From assembly GCF_003668875.1 (NCBI RefSeq), contig NZ_RAWM01000021.1:27670-91669 (forward strand): a DNA stretch of 64,000 nt, given 5' to 3'. The notes beneath the pieces are model-generated. The model was not told the origin of the DNA and ran no database searches. It saw only the letters and a list, made by a program, of their open reading frames with translations. A program made the position numbers and the translations under genes. Positions 36,733 to 45,222 of the stretch are shown piece after piece (positions within the stretch are counted from its first letter, which is position 1; every line of letters starts with the position of its first letter). The stretch comes from Corallococcus interemptor (GTDB lineage: Bacteria; Myxococcota; Myxococcia; Myxococcales; Myxococcaceae).

Positions 36733-37643
36733 GAGCGCCTCCGCACGCGCGGGTCGACCCATGCATACGTAAGGTCGGTGAGCGTGTTGACCAGCACGTA
36801 GCAGAACGTGAAGAGGAGCACCGTGGCGCGCACGGTGTTGTAGTCGCGCCTCTCGATGGCGGTGAGCAGCAGCGTGCCCATGCCCGGCCACGCGAACACC
36901 TTCTCCGTCACGATGGCGCCACCCAGCAGCGCGCCGAACTCCAACCCCAGCACGGTCACCAGCGGCAGCAGCGCGTTGCGGAACGCGTGCTTCCACAGCA
37001 CCACTTGAGGGGACAGGCCCTTGGCCCGAGCCACCGTGACGTAGTCCTCACGCAGCGCTTCCAGCATCGTCGCGCGAGTCATCCGGGCGAGGAACGCGGC
37101 CAGCGCCGTGCCCAGCGTGAACGCGGGCAGCACCAGATGCCGCCACGACTCCGCGCCCGACACGGGCAGCCAGTCCAGCTTCAGCGCGAACAGGATGATC
37201 AGCACCGGCCCCAGCCAGAAGCGGGGCAGGGCGACTCCCGCCACGGACACGCCCATCGCCGCCGCGTCCACGGGTGTCCCTCGCCGGGCCGCCGCCATCA
37301 CGCCCAGGGGCAGCGCCAGCACCAGGGACACGGCCATGGCCGCCACCGTGAGCAGCAGCGTGTACGGCAGCGCCGCGCCCAGGGCCGGCAGCACCTTGCG
37401 CTGGAACGGAGGCAGCGACGTGCGCAGCTCCCCGGTGGCCAGGTCCCGAGCGAACGTCCAGAGCTGCGCGTACCACGGCAGGTCCAACCCCACGGCCTGC
37501 CGCAGCGCCGCGCGGTCCACCTGCGTCGCCTGTTCCCCCAGCATCACGTCCACCGGGTCGCCCGGCACGAGGTGCAGGAACAGCGACACCAGCAACAGCG
37601 CCCCCACCATCGCGATGACCGCGGACACGAGCCTCCGGGTCAT
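36729..37643 (-). CDS. ABC importer permease (OppB/DppB-type)
   Basis: A 304-residue inner-membrane permease. SLFLHLVPGDPVDVMLGEQA is the characteristic OppB/DppB N-terminal segment, and DYVTVARAKGLSPQVVLWKH is the cytoplasmic EAA loop that docks on the ATPase. It overlaps both flanking genes by 4 bp (ATGA), so the three importer genes are translationally coupled. Substrate class (peptide, nickel, opine or sugar derivative) cannot be resolved from permeases. Confidence 0.94.
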   Translation of the reverse strand: MTRRLVSAVIAMVGALLLVSLFLHLVPGDPVDVMLGEQATQVDRAALRQAVGLDLPWYAQLWTFARDLATGELRTSLPPFQRKVLPALGAALPYTLLLTVAAMAVSLVLALPLGVMAAARRGTPVDAAAMGVSVAGVALPRFWLGPVLIILFALKLDWLPVSGAESWRHLVLPAFTLGTALAAFLARMTRATMLEALREDYVTVARAKGLSPQVVLWKHAFRNALLPLVTVLGLEFGALLGGAIVTEKVFAWPGMGTLLLTAIERRDYNTVRATVLLFTFCYVLVNTLTDLTYAWVDPRVRRRS

Positions 37644-39193
37644 GGCGTCACCTCCCGCGCCTTCGCCAGCGGCAGCAGCAGGCCGTGCGCGCTGGGCTCG
37701 AAGTCCGCGAGCCGCGAGGACACCACCGCGACGCTCGCCTCGTGCCACAGCGGGATGACGGGCATGTCCGCGTCCAGCTCCCGCTGCGCCTCCGCGTAGA
37801 GCGTCTTGCGCTCCTCCCGCGACGCCTGCGTCGCCGCGTCCAGCACCCGGTCCAGCTTCGGATCCTTCAAGGCGCCCCGGTTGAACCCGCCCCAGTGGTT
37901 CTCCGGCCCGGGGATGTTCGCGGAATGGAACGCGCCCCGCAGCAGGTCCGGCTCCATCACGGCGGCCCACTTCAACGTGAACAACTCGAAGCGGCCCCGC
38001 CGCACGTCCTCGAAGAACGTCCCGAACTCCAGCGCCCGCACCTCCACCGCGATGCCGCCCTTCGCCAGCTGCTCCTTGAGCACCAGCGCCACCGCGCGCC
38101 GGAAGCGGTCCGTGCTCGTCTTGAACGTGAAGGACAGGCGCGGCCGTCCCCCGGGCCCGTCCGGATCCGGATACCCCGCCGCGTCCAGCAGCCGGGCCGC
38201 CTCCTCCGGCGCATAGCCGCACCCCTGCGTCTCGGTGAAGGCCCAGTGCTCGCGAGGCAGCATGCTGGACGCGGGCTCCGCCAGGCCGTGCAGCTTGTGC
38301 TCCACCAGCGGGCGCACGTCGATGAGGTGACACAGCGCCTGCCGCACGCGCACGTCCGCGAGCGGCCCCTCGCGCAGGTTGAGCCCCAGGTACGTGAAGC
38401 CCGTGCCCGGCTTCGTCTCCACCCGCAGGTGCGACGCTTTTCGCAGCGCGGGCAGCACCGCCGGGGACACGCCGTTCACCACCAGGTCCGCCCGCCCCTT
38501 GAGCAGCTCCAGCACCCGCGTCGTCTCGTCCCGCACCACGCGGAACGTCAGCCGCGACAGGGCGGGCTTTCCCCCGTGCCAGCCCTCGAAGGGGACCAGC
38601 GTCAGGTGCTCCTCGTCCGGCCACGACTCGAACCGGAACGGGCCCGCGCCCACCGGGTGCCCGGCTTGCGCCTCGATGCCTCCGGGCCCCGCGCGCTCCG
38701 AGGGCAGGATGGCCGCGGACAGCTCCGCGAGCAGCGGCGCATAGGGCCGCTTCAGGTGGAAGCGCACCGTGCGGGCGTCCACCACCTCCACCCGCTCCAG
38801 CGGCTCGTACCGCTCGCGCTTGGGGCTGCCCAGCTTCGGGTCGCGCAGGGCGTCGAAGCTGGCCTTCACGTCTTCAGCCGTCAGGGCGCTGCCGTCGTGG
38901 AAGGTGAGCCCCGGGCGCAGGATGAACTCCACCACCGTGGCGGAGACGTCACGGAAGGACTCCGCCAGCTGGGGCACCGGCCGGCTCGCGTCATCGAAGG
39001 TGATGAGCCCCGGACTGACGAGCTGCGCCAGCCGCTGTCCATGGGCCGTGAGGGCGAAGCGGTCATCCAGGCTGTCCGGTGGGGCCTCCAACAACACCGT
39101 GACGCCCGCGGGCGGCGCCGCTTCCCGGCAGCCGGCGGCCAGCGCCAGCGCGAGGAGGAACACCCGGAGGGCGCGGGAGGGCAGGGGAGGCAT
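37640..39193 (-). CDS. ABC importer substrate-binding lipoprotein (OppA/DppA-type)
   Basis: A 517-residue extracytoplasmic binding protein of cluster C (SBP family 5). The signal RALRVFLLALALAAGC marks a lipoprotein. Characteristic features are QLAESFRDVSATVVEFILRP, TFHDGSALTAEDVKASFDAL and VRQALCHLIDV. The start ATG 39193 is preferred over an in-frame ATG at 39232 because it places the signal peptide at the very N-terminus. It is the first gene of the operon, so expression probably starts within 39194-39339. It binds small peptides or similar solutes; no ligand can be assigned. Confidence 0.93.
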   Translation of the reverse strand: MPPLPSRALRVFLLALALAAGCREAAPPAGVTVLLEAPPDSLDDRFALTAHGQRLAQLVSPGLITFDDASRPVPQLAESFRDVSATVVEFILRPGLTFHDGSALTAEDVKASFDALRDPKLGSPKRERYEPLERVEVVDARTVRFHLKRPYAPLLAELSAAILPSERAGPGGIEAQAGHPVGAGPFRFESWPDEEHLTLVPFEGWHGGKPALSRLTFRVVRDETTRVLELLKGRADLVVNGVSPAVLPALRKASHLRVETKPGTGFTYLGLNLREGPLADVRVRQALCHLIDVRPLVEHKLHGLAEPASSMLPREHWAFTETQGCGYAPEEAARLLDAAGYPDPDGPGGRPRLSFTFKTSTDRFRRAVALVLKEQLAKGGIAVEVRALEFGTFFEDVRRGRFELFTLKWAAVMEPDLLRGAFHSANIPGPENHWGGFNRGALKDPKLDRVLDAATQASREERKTLYAEAQRELDADMPVIPLWHEASVAVVSSRLADFEPSAHGLLLPLAKAREVTP

Positions 39194-39339
39194 GGCGTCT
39201 GTCACGAGGTGGATGTCAGGCGGCACGTCCATGCTGCGACAGCCTTCTTCCTGTTTCCAGGAAGCAGGCAGGCGGGCAGGGTAGCGGCGGCCGTGGATCC
39301 TCCCCCCACCCTTGCCGCCCCTTTCGTCCCTTCTTCATA

Positions 39340-41604
39340 ATGGAACGCGACTTCCCCGGAGCGTGCGTGCAGGCTTTTCGAACCAGACCCTTCTGGGCAG
39401 CGACCGCCATTGCCTTGTGGCTTCCCTCCGCCACACTGGCAGCGTCGCCGTCCGCAGAAAAAAAGGCTGAGCGTGAAGCGCTGAAGAACGCGCTCGTGCA
39501 GGTCATGCAGCGCACCGCGCTCAAGAGCAGCCGCGTCGGCGTGCACATGCAGAGCCTGGACGACGGCACCATCGTGTTCAGCCACAACGCGGACGAACTG
39601 CTCAACCCCGCCTCCAACGTGAAGCTCATCACGTCCTCGGCGGCGCTCGTCGCCCTGGGGCCGGAGTACCGCTACGAGACGGAGTTCCTCGTCGAGCCGG
39701 AGATGCCGGCCGACGGCAAGGTCAAGACGCTCTACGTGCGCGGCAAGGGTGACCCCACCATCACCACCGAGCGCCTCTACGGCATGACCTCCGAGCTGCT
39801 CCACGCGGGCCTCAAGGAGGTGCAGGACATCGTCGTGGACGACTCCTGGTTCGACGCCGAGCGCACGCCGCCCGGTTACGACCAGGAGGACTCCGACCGC
39901 GCGTACATGGCGCCCACCGGCGCGGTGAGCCTCAACTGGAACGCGGTCGCCGTCTACGTGCGCTCCGCTCCCGGCGGCAAGGCCGTGGTCGACATGGAGC
40001 CCCCCAGCGACTACTTCGTCGTGGACAGCTCCGTCACCAGCGGCCCCGGCCGCGCGCGCCGCGTGTCCGTGAAGTCCGACGCGTCCGGTGACAAGCAGAA
40101 GATCGTCGTCAAGGGCCAGGTCCCCGACGAGCGCGGCGCCGTCAGCGTCTGGAAGAAGATCGACAACCCGCCCATGTACTTCGGCGGGTCGCTCAAGCAG
40201 TTGCTCACCTCGCGTGGCGTGAAGGTGAAGGGCAAGGTGAAGCTGGGCCTGACGCCGTCGCGCGCGAAGGTCGTGCACGTGTCCCAGTCCGACACGTTCG
40301 ACATCGTCCTCAAGCGCCTCAACAAGCTGTCCAGCAACTTCGTCGCGGAGACGCTGCTCAAGACGATGGGCGCGGAGCTGCGCGGACAGCCGGGCTCGTT
40401 CACCAAGGGCATCGACGTGGTGGAGGAGTTCCTGGACCGCGACGTGGGCATCCCGCGCGGCACCTACGTGATGAAGAACGGCAGCGGTCTCAACGACGCC
40501 AACCGCTTCTCCACCGCGCAGGTGGACCGGCTCCTGCGCCACATGTACGAGCGCTTCCCGCTGGCCCCGGAGTACCTGTCCTCGCTGGGCATCGCCGGCA
40601 AGGACGGCACGCTCAAGTACCGCTTCGACGGCACGGACGCCGTGGGCCGGCTGCGCGCCAAGACGGGCACCCTGGAGGGCGTCTCCGCGCTCAGCGGCTA
40701 CGTGCAGTCCGCGGGCGGAGAGAAGTTCTCCTTCTCCATCATGGTCAATGACTACGCGGGCCGCGCCGGTCCCGTCGTCGCGGGCATGGACGCGCTGGGC
40801 GCCGCCGTGGCCGCCACCGGCTCCACGCTGGGGCCGGGCACCGCGCTGGCCTCCCTCAATGAAGACCAGAAGCCGCAGGGCGGACTGCCGGACATCGCCA
40901 ACCGCGTGAAGACGTACCTGGAGCTGGGCAAGCAGCGCGACCAGCGCAACATCGGGTTCCTCCGCACCGCGTGGCGCAGCGAGCGCGACCCCGCCGTGCG
41001 CGCCGTGCTGGCGGAGAGCCTCTACCAGTCCAACCCGCACGACTACCTGGGCACCCGCACGCTGCTGGACAGCTACTCCGCCACGGACGAGGTCTACGGC
41101 CGCCTGCGCCAGGTGGCCCGCGCCCTGTCCGTGGGCGTGCCCGGTGTCAGCTCCATGGTGGAGCTCGCTTCCGGCGGAAACACGGAGGCCCTGGCCCGCG
41201 TGCTGGAGCTGTGCCGCGCGGCCGGCGTCGCCCAGGACCTCCAGGCCCAGGAGGAGCTGGTGGACGGCCTGGGTGAAGTGGCCCGCACCGCACCGGAGGA
41301 GCTGGTCACCACCCTGCGCACCGCCAGCCCCGCCGAGCGCGACGCGACCGTGACGCTCCTGGCCCAGGGCCTGGTGAAGACCGGGGACACCAACCACCCG
41401 TTCTGGAAGTCCCTGCGCAAGCTGGGCTCCGGCGGGACGGATCCGCAGCTCGTCGCCTTCGCCAAGGGCCTGGACTCCACGCTCACCACCAAGACGGCCG
41501 AGGCCCGCTCCTCCCAGCGCGCCCAGCCCGTCCAGGTGGTGGCGCCCGCGTCCGCCACGCCCAACGTCGTCCCTGCCTCCGGCATCCTCCGCCCGGGCGG
41601 GTAG
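39340..41604 (+). CDS. dacB: D-alanyl-D-alanine carboxypeptidase/endopeptidase (PBP4 family), extended
   Basis: A periplasmic penicillin-binding protein of peptidase family S13 that trims and cleaves peptidoglycan stem peptides. A signal segment lies at about residues 14-36. The active-site motifs are intact: S92-x-x-K95 in PASNVKLI, SxN at 331-333 (SSN), and KTG at 441-443. The family normally ends about 40-60 residues after KTG. This protein continues to 754, adding roughly 250 residues of Ala/Leu/Arg-rich helices (for example ARALSVGVPGVSSMVELASG) that resemble HEAT-like repeats. That extension is not a known part of PBP4. A terminator hairpin follows at 41626. Confidence 0.92.
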   Translation: MERDFPGACVQAFRTRPFWAATAIALWLPSATLAASPSAEKKAEREALKNALVQVMQRTALKSSRVGVHMQSLDDGTIVFSHNADELLNPASNVKLITSSAALVALGPEYRYETEFLVEPEMPADGKVKTLYVRGKGDPTITTERLYGMTSELLHAGLKEVQDIVVDDSWFDAERTPPGYDQEDSDRAYMAPTGAVSLNWNAVAVYVRSAPGGKAVVDMEPPSDYFVVDSSVTSGPGRARRVSVKSDASGDKQKIVVKGQVPDERGAVSVWKKIDNPPMYFGGSLKQLLTSRGVKVKGKVKLGLTPSRAKVVHVSQSDTFDIVLKRLNKLSSNFVAETLLKTMGAELRGQPGSFTKGIDVVEEFLDRDVGIPRGTYVMKNGSGLNDANRFSTAQVDRLLRHMYERFPLAPEYLSSLGIAGKDGTLKYRFDGTDAVGRLRAKTGTLEGVSALSGYVQSAGGEKFSFSIMVNDYAGRAGPVVAGMDALGAAVAATGSTLGPGTALASLNEDQKPQGGLPDIANRVKTYLELGKQRDQRNIGFLRTAWRSERDPAVRAVLAESLYQSNPHDYLGTRTLLDSYSATDEVYGRLRQVARALSVGVPGVSSMVELASGGNTEALARVLELCRAAGVAQDLQAQEELVDGLGEVARTAPEELVTTLRTASPAERDATVTLLAQGLVKTGDTNHPFWKSLRKLGSGGTDPQLVAFAKGLDSTLTTKTAEARSSQRAQPVQVVAPASATPNVVPASGILRPGG

Positions 41605-41625
41605 GGCTCCTTCGCCGTGCCTCTT

Positions 41626-41652
41626 CCGCCCGGACGCGCGCCGTCCGGGCGG
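41626..41652 (+). terminator. Hairpin after dacB
   Basis: CCGCCCGGAC at 41626-41635 pairs perfectly with GTCCGGGCGG at 41643-41652 over a seven-base loop, 22 bp after the dacB stop. A short CTGTCTCCTCCTC follows, pyrimidine-rich but not a T-run, so it may be only a partial terminator. Confidence 0.55.
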
Positions 41653-41819
41653 CCTGTCTCCTCCTCAAACCCAAGGCCCCGGAATCCCTGAGGCTTTCCG
41701 CCCGGAGAGCAGGCGGGCGTGCGTCCTGTCCGCCTCCGGCCGGTTTCTGGCCCGGGGAATGTCAGTGGTGGATGCTATGGGCTGAAGGACCTGTCGGGGC
41801 GTGTGGCCTCGCAGGGTGC

Positions 41820-41843
41820 ACCTGACCCGTCGGTGGGTCAGGT
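41820..41843 (+). promoter_or_regulatory. Leader hairpin before ssb
   Basis: ACCTGACCC (41820-41828) and GGGTCAGGT (41835-41843) form a perfect nine-base inverted repeat with a six-base loop, just before the ribosome-binding site GGAGG at 41848-41852. It could be an operator, or a leader hairpin influencing ssb translation. Confidence 0.45.
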
Positions 41844-41856
41844 ATCGGGAGGAAAC

Positions 41857-42372
41857 ATGGCTGGAGGCGTGAACAAGGTCATTCTCATCGGCAACCTCGG
41901 GGCGGACCCCGAAGTGCGCTTCACCCCGGGCGGTCAGGCCGTGGCGAACTTCCGCATCGCGACGAGCGAGAGCTGGAACGACAAGAATGGCCAGAAGCAG
42001 GAGCGCACCGAGTGGCACCGCATCGTCGTCTGGGGAAAGCTCGCGGAGCTGTGCGGCGAGTACCTCAAGAAGGGACGGCAGTGCTTCGTCGAAGGCCGTC
42101 TGCAGACGCGCGAGTGGATGGATAAGGAGAACAAGAAGAACTACACCACCGAGGTCGTCGCCACCTCCGTCACCTTCCTCGGCGGCCGTGACGCCGGTGA
42201 GGGCTACAGCGGCGGCGCTGGCAATGGCGGCGGGCGCCGGCAGCAGCAGGGCACCGGCGGCGGCTACGGGCAGGGCCGTGACGACTACGGTCAGCCGCCT
42301 CCCATGGGCATGGACGACGCTGGCGCCATGGGCGGCAACCACGGCGGCGCGGACGACGACATCCCGTTCTAA
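41857..42372 (+). CDS. ssb: Single-stranded DNA-binding protein
   Basis: A 171-residue OB-fold protein that coats ssDNA in replication, repair and recombination. [28 protein letters not shown] and [22 protein letters not shown] are family hallmarks in the first 110 residues. A Gly/Gln-rich linker leads to the acidic tip DDDIPF that recruits partner proteins. GGAGG five bases before ATG 41857 fixes the start; the open frame upstream is leader. It lies between dacB and convergent sdhC and ends at a strong terminator. Confidence 0.97.
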   Translation: MAGGVNKVILIGNLGADPEVRFTPGGQAVANFRIATSESWNDKNGQKQERTEWHRIVVWGKLAELCGEYLKKGRQCFVEGRLQTREWMDKENKKNYTTEVVATSVTFLGGRDAGEGYSGGAGNGGGRRQQQGTGGGYGQGRDDYGQPPPMGMDDAGAMGGNHGGADDDIPF

Positions 42373-42401
42373 CGCCCGGGGGCCTCTCCCCTGAAAAGCG
42401 A

Positions 42402-42443
42402 ACCGGCCGCTCCTGGAAGTCAGGGGCGGCCGGTCGTGTTTTC
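42402..42443. terminator. Strong bidirectional terminator between ssb and sdhC
   Basis: A 14-bp stem (ACCGGCCGC at 42402-42410 with GCGGCCGGT at 42426-42434, extended inward through one T-G pair to a five-base loop) is followed by CGTGTTTTC on the plus strand. On the minus strand, reading through the same stem, TTCGCTTTTC follows. It should terminate ssb and the convergent sdhC transcript. Confidence 0.85.
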
Positions 42444-42445
42444 GG

Positions 42446-42471
42446 GCGCCGGGGCTTCAAGGCCCCGGCGC
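42446..42471. terminator. Second hairpin downstream of sdhC
   Basis: GCGCCGGGGC at 42446-42455 pairs perfectly with GCCCCGGCGC at 42462-42471 over a six-base loop, 15 bp beyond the sdhC stop on the minus strand. No T-run is adjacent; it probably acts with the terminator at 42402 or stabilises the 3' end. Confidence 0.4.
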
Positions 42472-42486
42472 TGCTTCAAGCCGCCT

Positions 42487-43170
42487 TCAGCCGACGTCCA
42501 GGCCCGCCGGGCCGTACGCCGCGCCCGCAGTGTAGAGGGCGTAGATGGCGCCCCAGGACATGGCCAGCAGGATGAGGAAGATGAGGATGGAGATGGGCTC
42601 GAAGCGGCGCATGGAGCGGTCGCTCGCGAGGATGCCCCAGCCCATGCCGAAGGTCTGCAGGCCGTTGGCCAGGTGGTACGCGGTGCCCAGCGTGCCCAGC
42701 AGGTAAACCATCAGCGTGGGGCCGTGGAAGTGCATCTCCCGCGCGATATCCATGAAGGGCTCCGCGTGACCCTCCACCAGGCGCGGGTGCAGGAACGCCA
42801 GCCAGATGTGGGCGCCCAGGAACGCGAGCACGCCCAGTCCCGCCACGCGCTGCACGATGTACTTGAGGTTGCCGTAGTTGTTGTAGGCGAGGTTGTTCGG
42901 CTTCATCGTGAAGATGCGCACCAGCCCCCACGCCGTGTGGATGAGGAGCGGCAGCATGACGATGATGAACGTGAACGCCTGGGCGAACGGGTTCGCGTAC
43001 TCCGTCACCGACTTTTCCCAGGCCGTCGCGCCGTAGAAGGCGGACAGGTTGTCCCACAGATGGTTGATGACCCAGATGCTCAGGGGCACCACGGCGAGGA
43101 ACGACCCCAGCCGCGACTTCAAGAGGGGATTCCGGTCGGTGAGGGCTTCAGCGGTGGCTTGGGTGCTCAT
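42487..43170 (-). CDS. sdhC: Succinate dehydrogenase cytochrome b558-type membrane subunit
   Basis: A 227-residue inner-membrane protein with five hydrophobic segments, as in Bacillus-type SdhC/FrdC that carry two hemes. LGSFLAVVPLSIWVINHLWDN, LPLLIHTAWGLVRI and GTLGTAYHLANGLQTFGMGWG contain the histidines expected to ligate heme. ATG 43170 has GGAGA six bases upstream. The flavoprotein and iron-sulfur subunits (sdhA, sdhB) are not adjacent: the downstream neighbour is convergent ssb and the upstream neighbour is divergent hslO. It must therefore pair with subunits encoded elsewhere or be an additional copy. Confidence 0.9.
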   Translation of the reverse strand: MSTQATAEALTDRNPLLKSRLGSFLAVVPLSIWVINHLWDNLSAFYGATAWEKSVTEYANPFAQAFTFIIVMLPLLIHTAWGLVRIFTMKPNNLAYNNYGNLKYIVQRVAGLGVLAFLGAHIWLAFLHPRLVEGHAEPFMDIAREMHFHGPTLMVYLLGTLGTAYHLANGLQTFGMGWGILASDRSMRRFEPISILIFLILLAMSWGAIYALYTAGAAYGPAGLDVG

Positions 43171-43451
43171 CGGGTCTCCAGCGGGGCGCGCGGATGGGTG
43201 GGGTGAAGACCCCCGCGAGCCCAAGTCAGGGCCTGGGTGCTACGGCCAACGGGCGGTTTATAGCCGTTCCGTCACGCAGGCTGGATTTCTTCCGCATCCG
43301 GCGCCTCCGGCCGCGCCAGCCGGGGAACACCGACTCATAAGCCCTGGCGATGCCAGCCCCCCGCCCTGACTGCTGGCCGCCAGGCAGGCGCCCCCGCCCC
43401 GTCCCTCTTCCGTTGGCGGGCGCGAGCGGGTGGGGCACGCTAACCAGCCCT

Positions 43452-44345
43452 ATGCCTGATGAGCTTGTCAGTGGATTGTTGAAGGCGTCGGACCTGCGCC
43501 TGGTGCTGGCCACCACCGGGGACCTGTCCCGCCAGGCCCGCGCCACCCACCAGAGCATGCCGGCCTCCGCCGCGCTCCTGTCCCAGGGCCTCACCGCCGC
43601 CGCCCTCATGGGCTCGCTCCGGAAGGGCACGGACTCCCGGATCAACCTGCAACTGGAGTGCGACGGCCCCCTGCGCGGCCTCTTCGTGGACGGCGACGCC
43701 AACGGTGTCGTGCGCGGCTACGTGAAGAACACGCTGGTGGAGTACACCGGTTCGGAGGGGCGCTATCACTGGCGCCCGGTGCTGGGGAACCAGGGCTTCC
43801 TGTCCGTGCTGCGCGACCAGGGCGGCGGGGAGTACTACCGCTCGTCCGTGGAGCTGGAGCACTTCGACCTGGTGGCGGACCTGGAGCGCTACTTCCACCA
43901 GTCGGATCAGGTGCCCTCGCACCTGCTCATGGCGCAGCTGCCCTCGCTGGTGGACGGCCAGGAGGATCCGCTCGGCACCGTGGTGGGCCTCCTGGTGCAG
44001 CCCCTGCCAGACGGGGACCGGGAGGCCTTCAAGGCGCTGGGCACCCGGCTCAAGGCGCAGTTCCAGGCGGCCGTGCAGGCGCACGCGCAGGACGGGGCGG
44101 CGACGCTGCTGCGCTCGCTGGTGCCGGAGGCGGACCTGGAGATCATGTCCCGCTATCCGCTGCGCTTCACCTGCTCCTGCAGCCGAGACCGCGTGAAGCT
44201 CGCGCTCCTGGCCATGGGCCGCGAGGAGCTGAAGGACCTGCTGGAGAAGGAAGGCCAGGCGGAGGCCACCTGCCAGTTCTGCACGACGCGCTATGTCATC
44301 CCCGGCGCGGAGATCCAGCAGATGCTCACGGAGGGCACGGCCTGA
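43452..44345 (+). CDS. hslO: Redox-regulated chaperone Hsp33
   Basis: A 297-residue cytoplasmic holdase activated by oxidation and unfolding. The C-terminal zinc switch is complete: C241-S-C243 and C274-x-x-C277 (TCSCSRD and CQFCTTRY). The substrate-binding N-terminal part contains the ALMGSLRKGTDS stretch. ATG 43452 gives the usual length; the longer open frame upstream is Pro-rich and unlikely. It is divergent from sdhC across about 280 bp, which holds no gene I can support, presumably carrying both promoters. Confidence 0.95.
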   Translation: MPDELVSGLLKASDLRLVLATTGDLSRQARATHQSMPASAALLSQGLTAAALMGSLRKGTDSRINLQLECDGPLRGLFVDGDANGVVRGYVKNTLVEYTGSEGRYHWRPVLGNQGFLSVLRDQGGGEYYRSSVELEHFDLVADLERYFHQSDQVPSHLLMAQLPSLVDGQEDPLGTVVGLLVQPLPDGDREAFKALGTRLKAQFQAAVQAHAQDGAATLLRSLVPEADLEIMSRYPLRFTCSCSRDRVKLALLAMGREELKDLLEKEGQAEATCQFCTTRYVIPGAEIQQMLTEGTA

Positions 44346-44498
44346 GTCCGCCGCGCTGAAGACAGACATCCCGGTTCCCCGGCCTGGGCGGCGCGATGAT
44401 TCAGCGCTGCACATCCTCAGGGGAGCGGGCACGGCGGTTGTGGCGGGGTCGCGGTGCTCGGGATATGACAGGGCCGCACCTCACCCGGAGCTTTCGCC

Positions 44499-45194
44499 GT
44501 GGCCATCAAGCGGGCAGCGCCGCCGAAGTCCCAGGACCAGCGCAACCCTTCCCCGAAGTCCTCCGTGCCCTCCGCCACCCAGAAGGATGGGGCGGAGAAG
44601 CTCGTCTCCATTCCCAATGACATGGTGCTGGCGCCCCAGGTGGAGGCCCCGCGCCAACCCACCGGCCGCGACCAGTCCCGGCACAAGTCCACGGGCGTGG
44701 TGGAGCTGTCGTGGGCGGAGTTCGACCGGAAGGTGCAGCAGCTGGCGCGCACCATCCGTCAGGCCTGGGAGCCACAGGCGGTGGTGGGCGTGGCCCACGG
44801 CGGCGTGTTCGTGGGCGGGGCGCTCGCGGGCGCGCTCGGCTGCGAGTTCTTCCCCGTGCGCATCAGCCGCCGCAGCCGCGACAAGGCCGAGCGCACCCAG
44901 GAGCGCGGCCAGCCGCAGGTGAGCGGGGAGATGCCCACGGAGCTCAAGGGCCGCCGCGTGCTCATCGTGGATGACATCGCGTCCAGCGGCGACACGCTGG
45001 AGCTGGCCACCACGCTCGCGAAGAAGGTGGGCGCGAAGGAGATCCGCACCGCGTGCCTCATCGCGCGGCCGGAGGGCTTCACGCCGGACCACGTGGGGCT
45101 GTCCACGGACTCGCTCTTCGTCTTCCCGTGGGACTACCAGCCGGTGATGGGCGACGCGCACCTCGACGACGACCCGGACAAGGCTGGAGCCTGA
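44499..45194 (+). CDS. Phosphoribosyltransferase-domain protein (xanthine/hypoxanthine type)
   Basis: A 231-residue protein of the type I phosphoribosyltransferase family. The PRPP-binding signature [17 protein letters not shown] is at about residue 150-166, and [17 protein letters not shown] is the conserved loop before it. The first ~65 residues are charged, Pro-rich and probably disordered, an extension not needed for catalysis. GTG 44499 has CCGGAG eight bases upstream. Closest in pattern to Gpt/xanthine phosphoribosyltransferases, but purine specificity is not deducible. It lies 28 bp before selB. Confidence 0.82.
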   Translation: MAIKRAAPPKSQDQRNPSPKSSVPSATQKDGAEKLVSIPNDMVLAPQVEAPRQPTGRDQSRHKSTGVVELSWAEFDRKVQQLARTIRQAWEPQAVVGVAHGGVFVGGALAGALGCEFFPVRISRRSRDKAERTQERGQPQVSGEMPTELKGRRVLIVDDIASSGDTLELATTLAKKVGAKEIRTACLIARPEGFTPDHVGLSTDSLFVFPWDYQPVMGDAHLDDDPDKAGA

Positions 45195-45222
45195 GGCCCG
45201 CGCGAAGGGCGCTGACGCGGCG

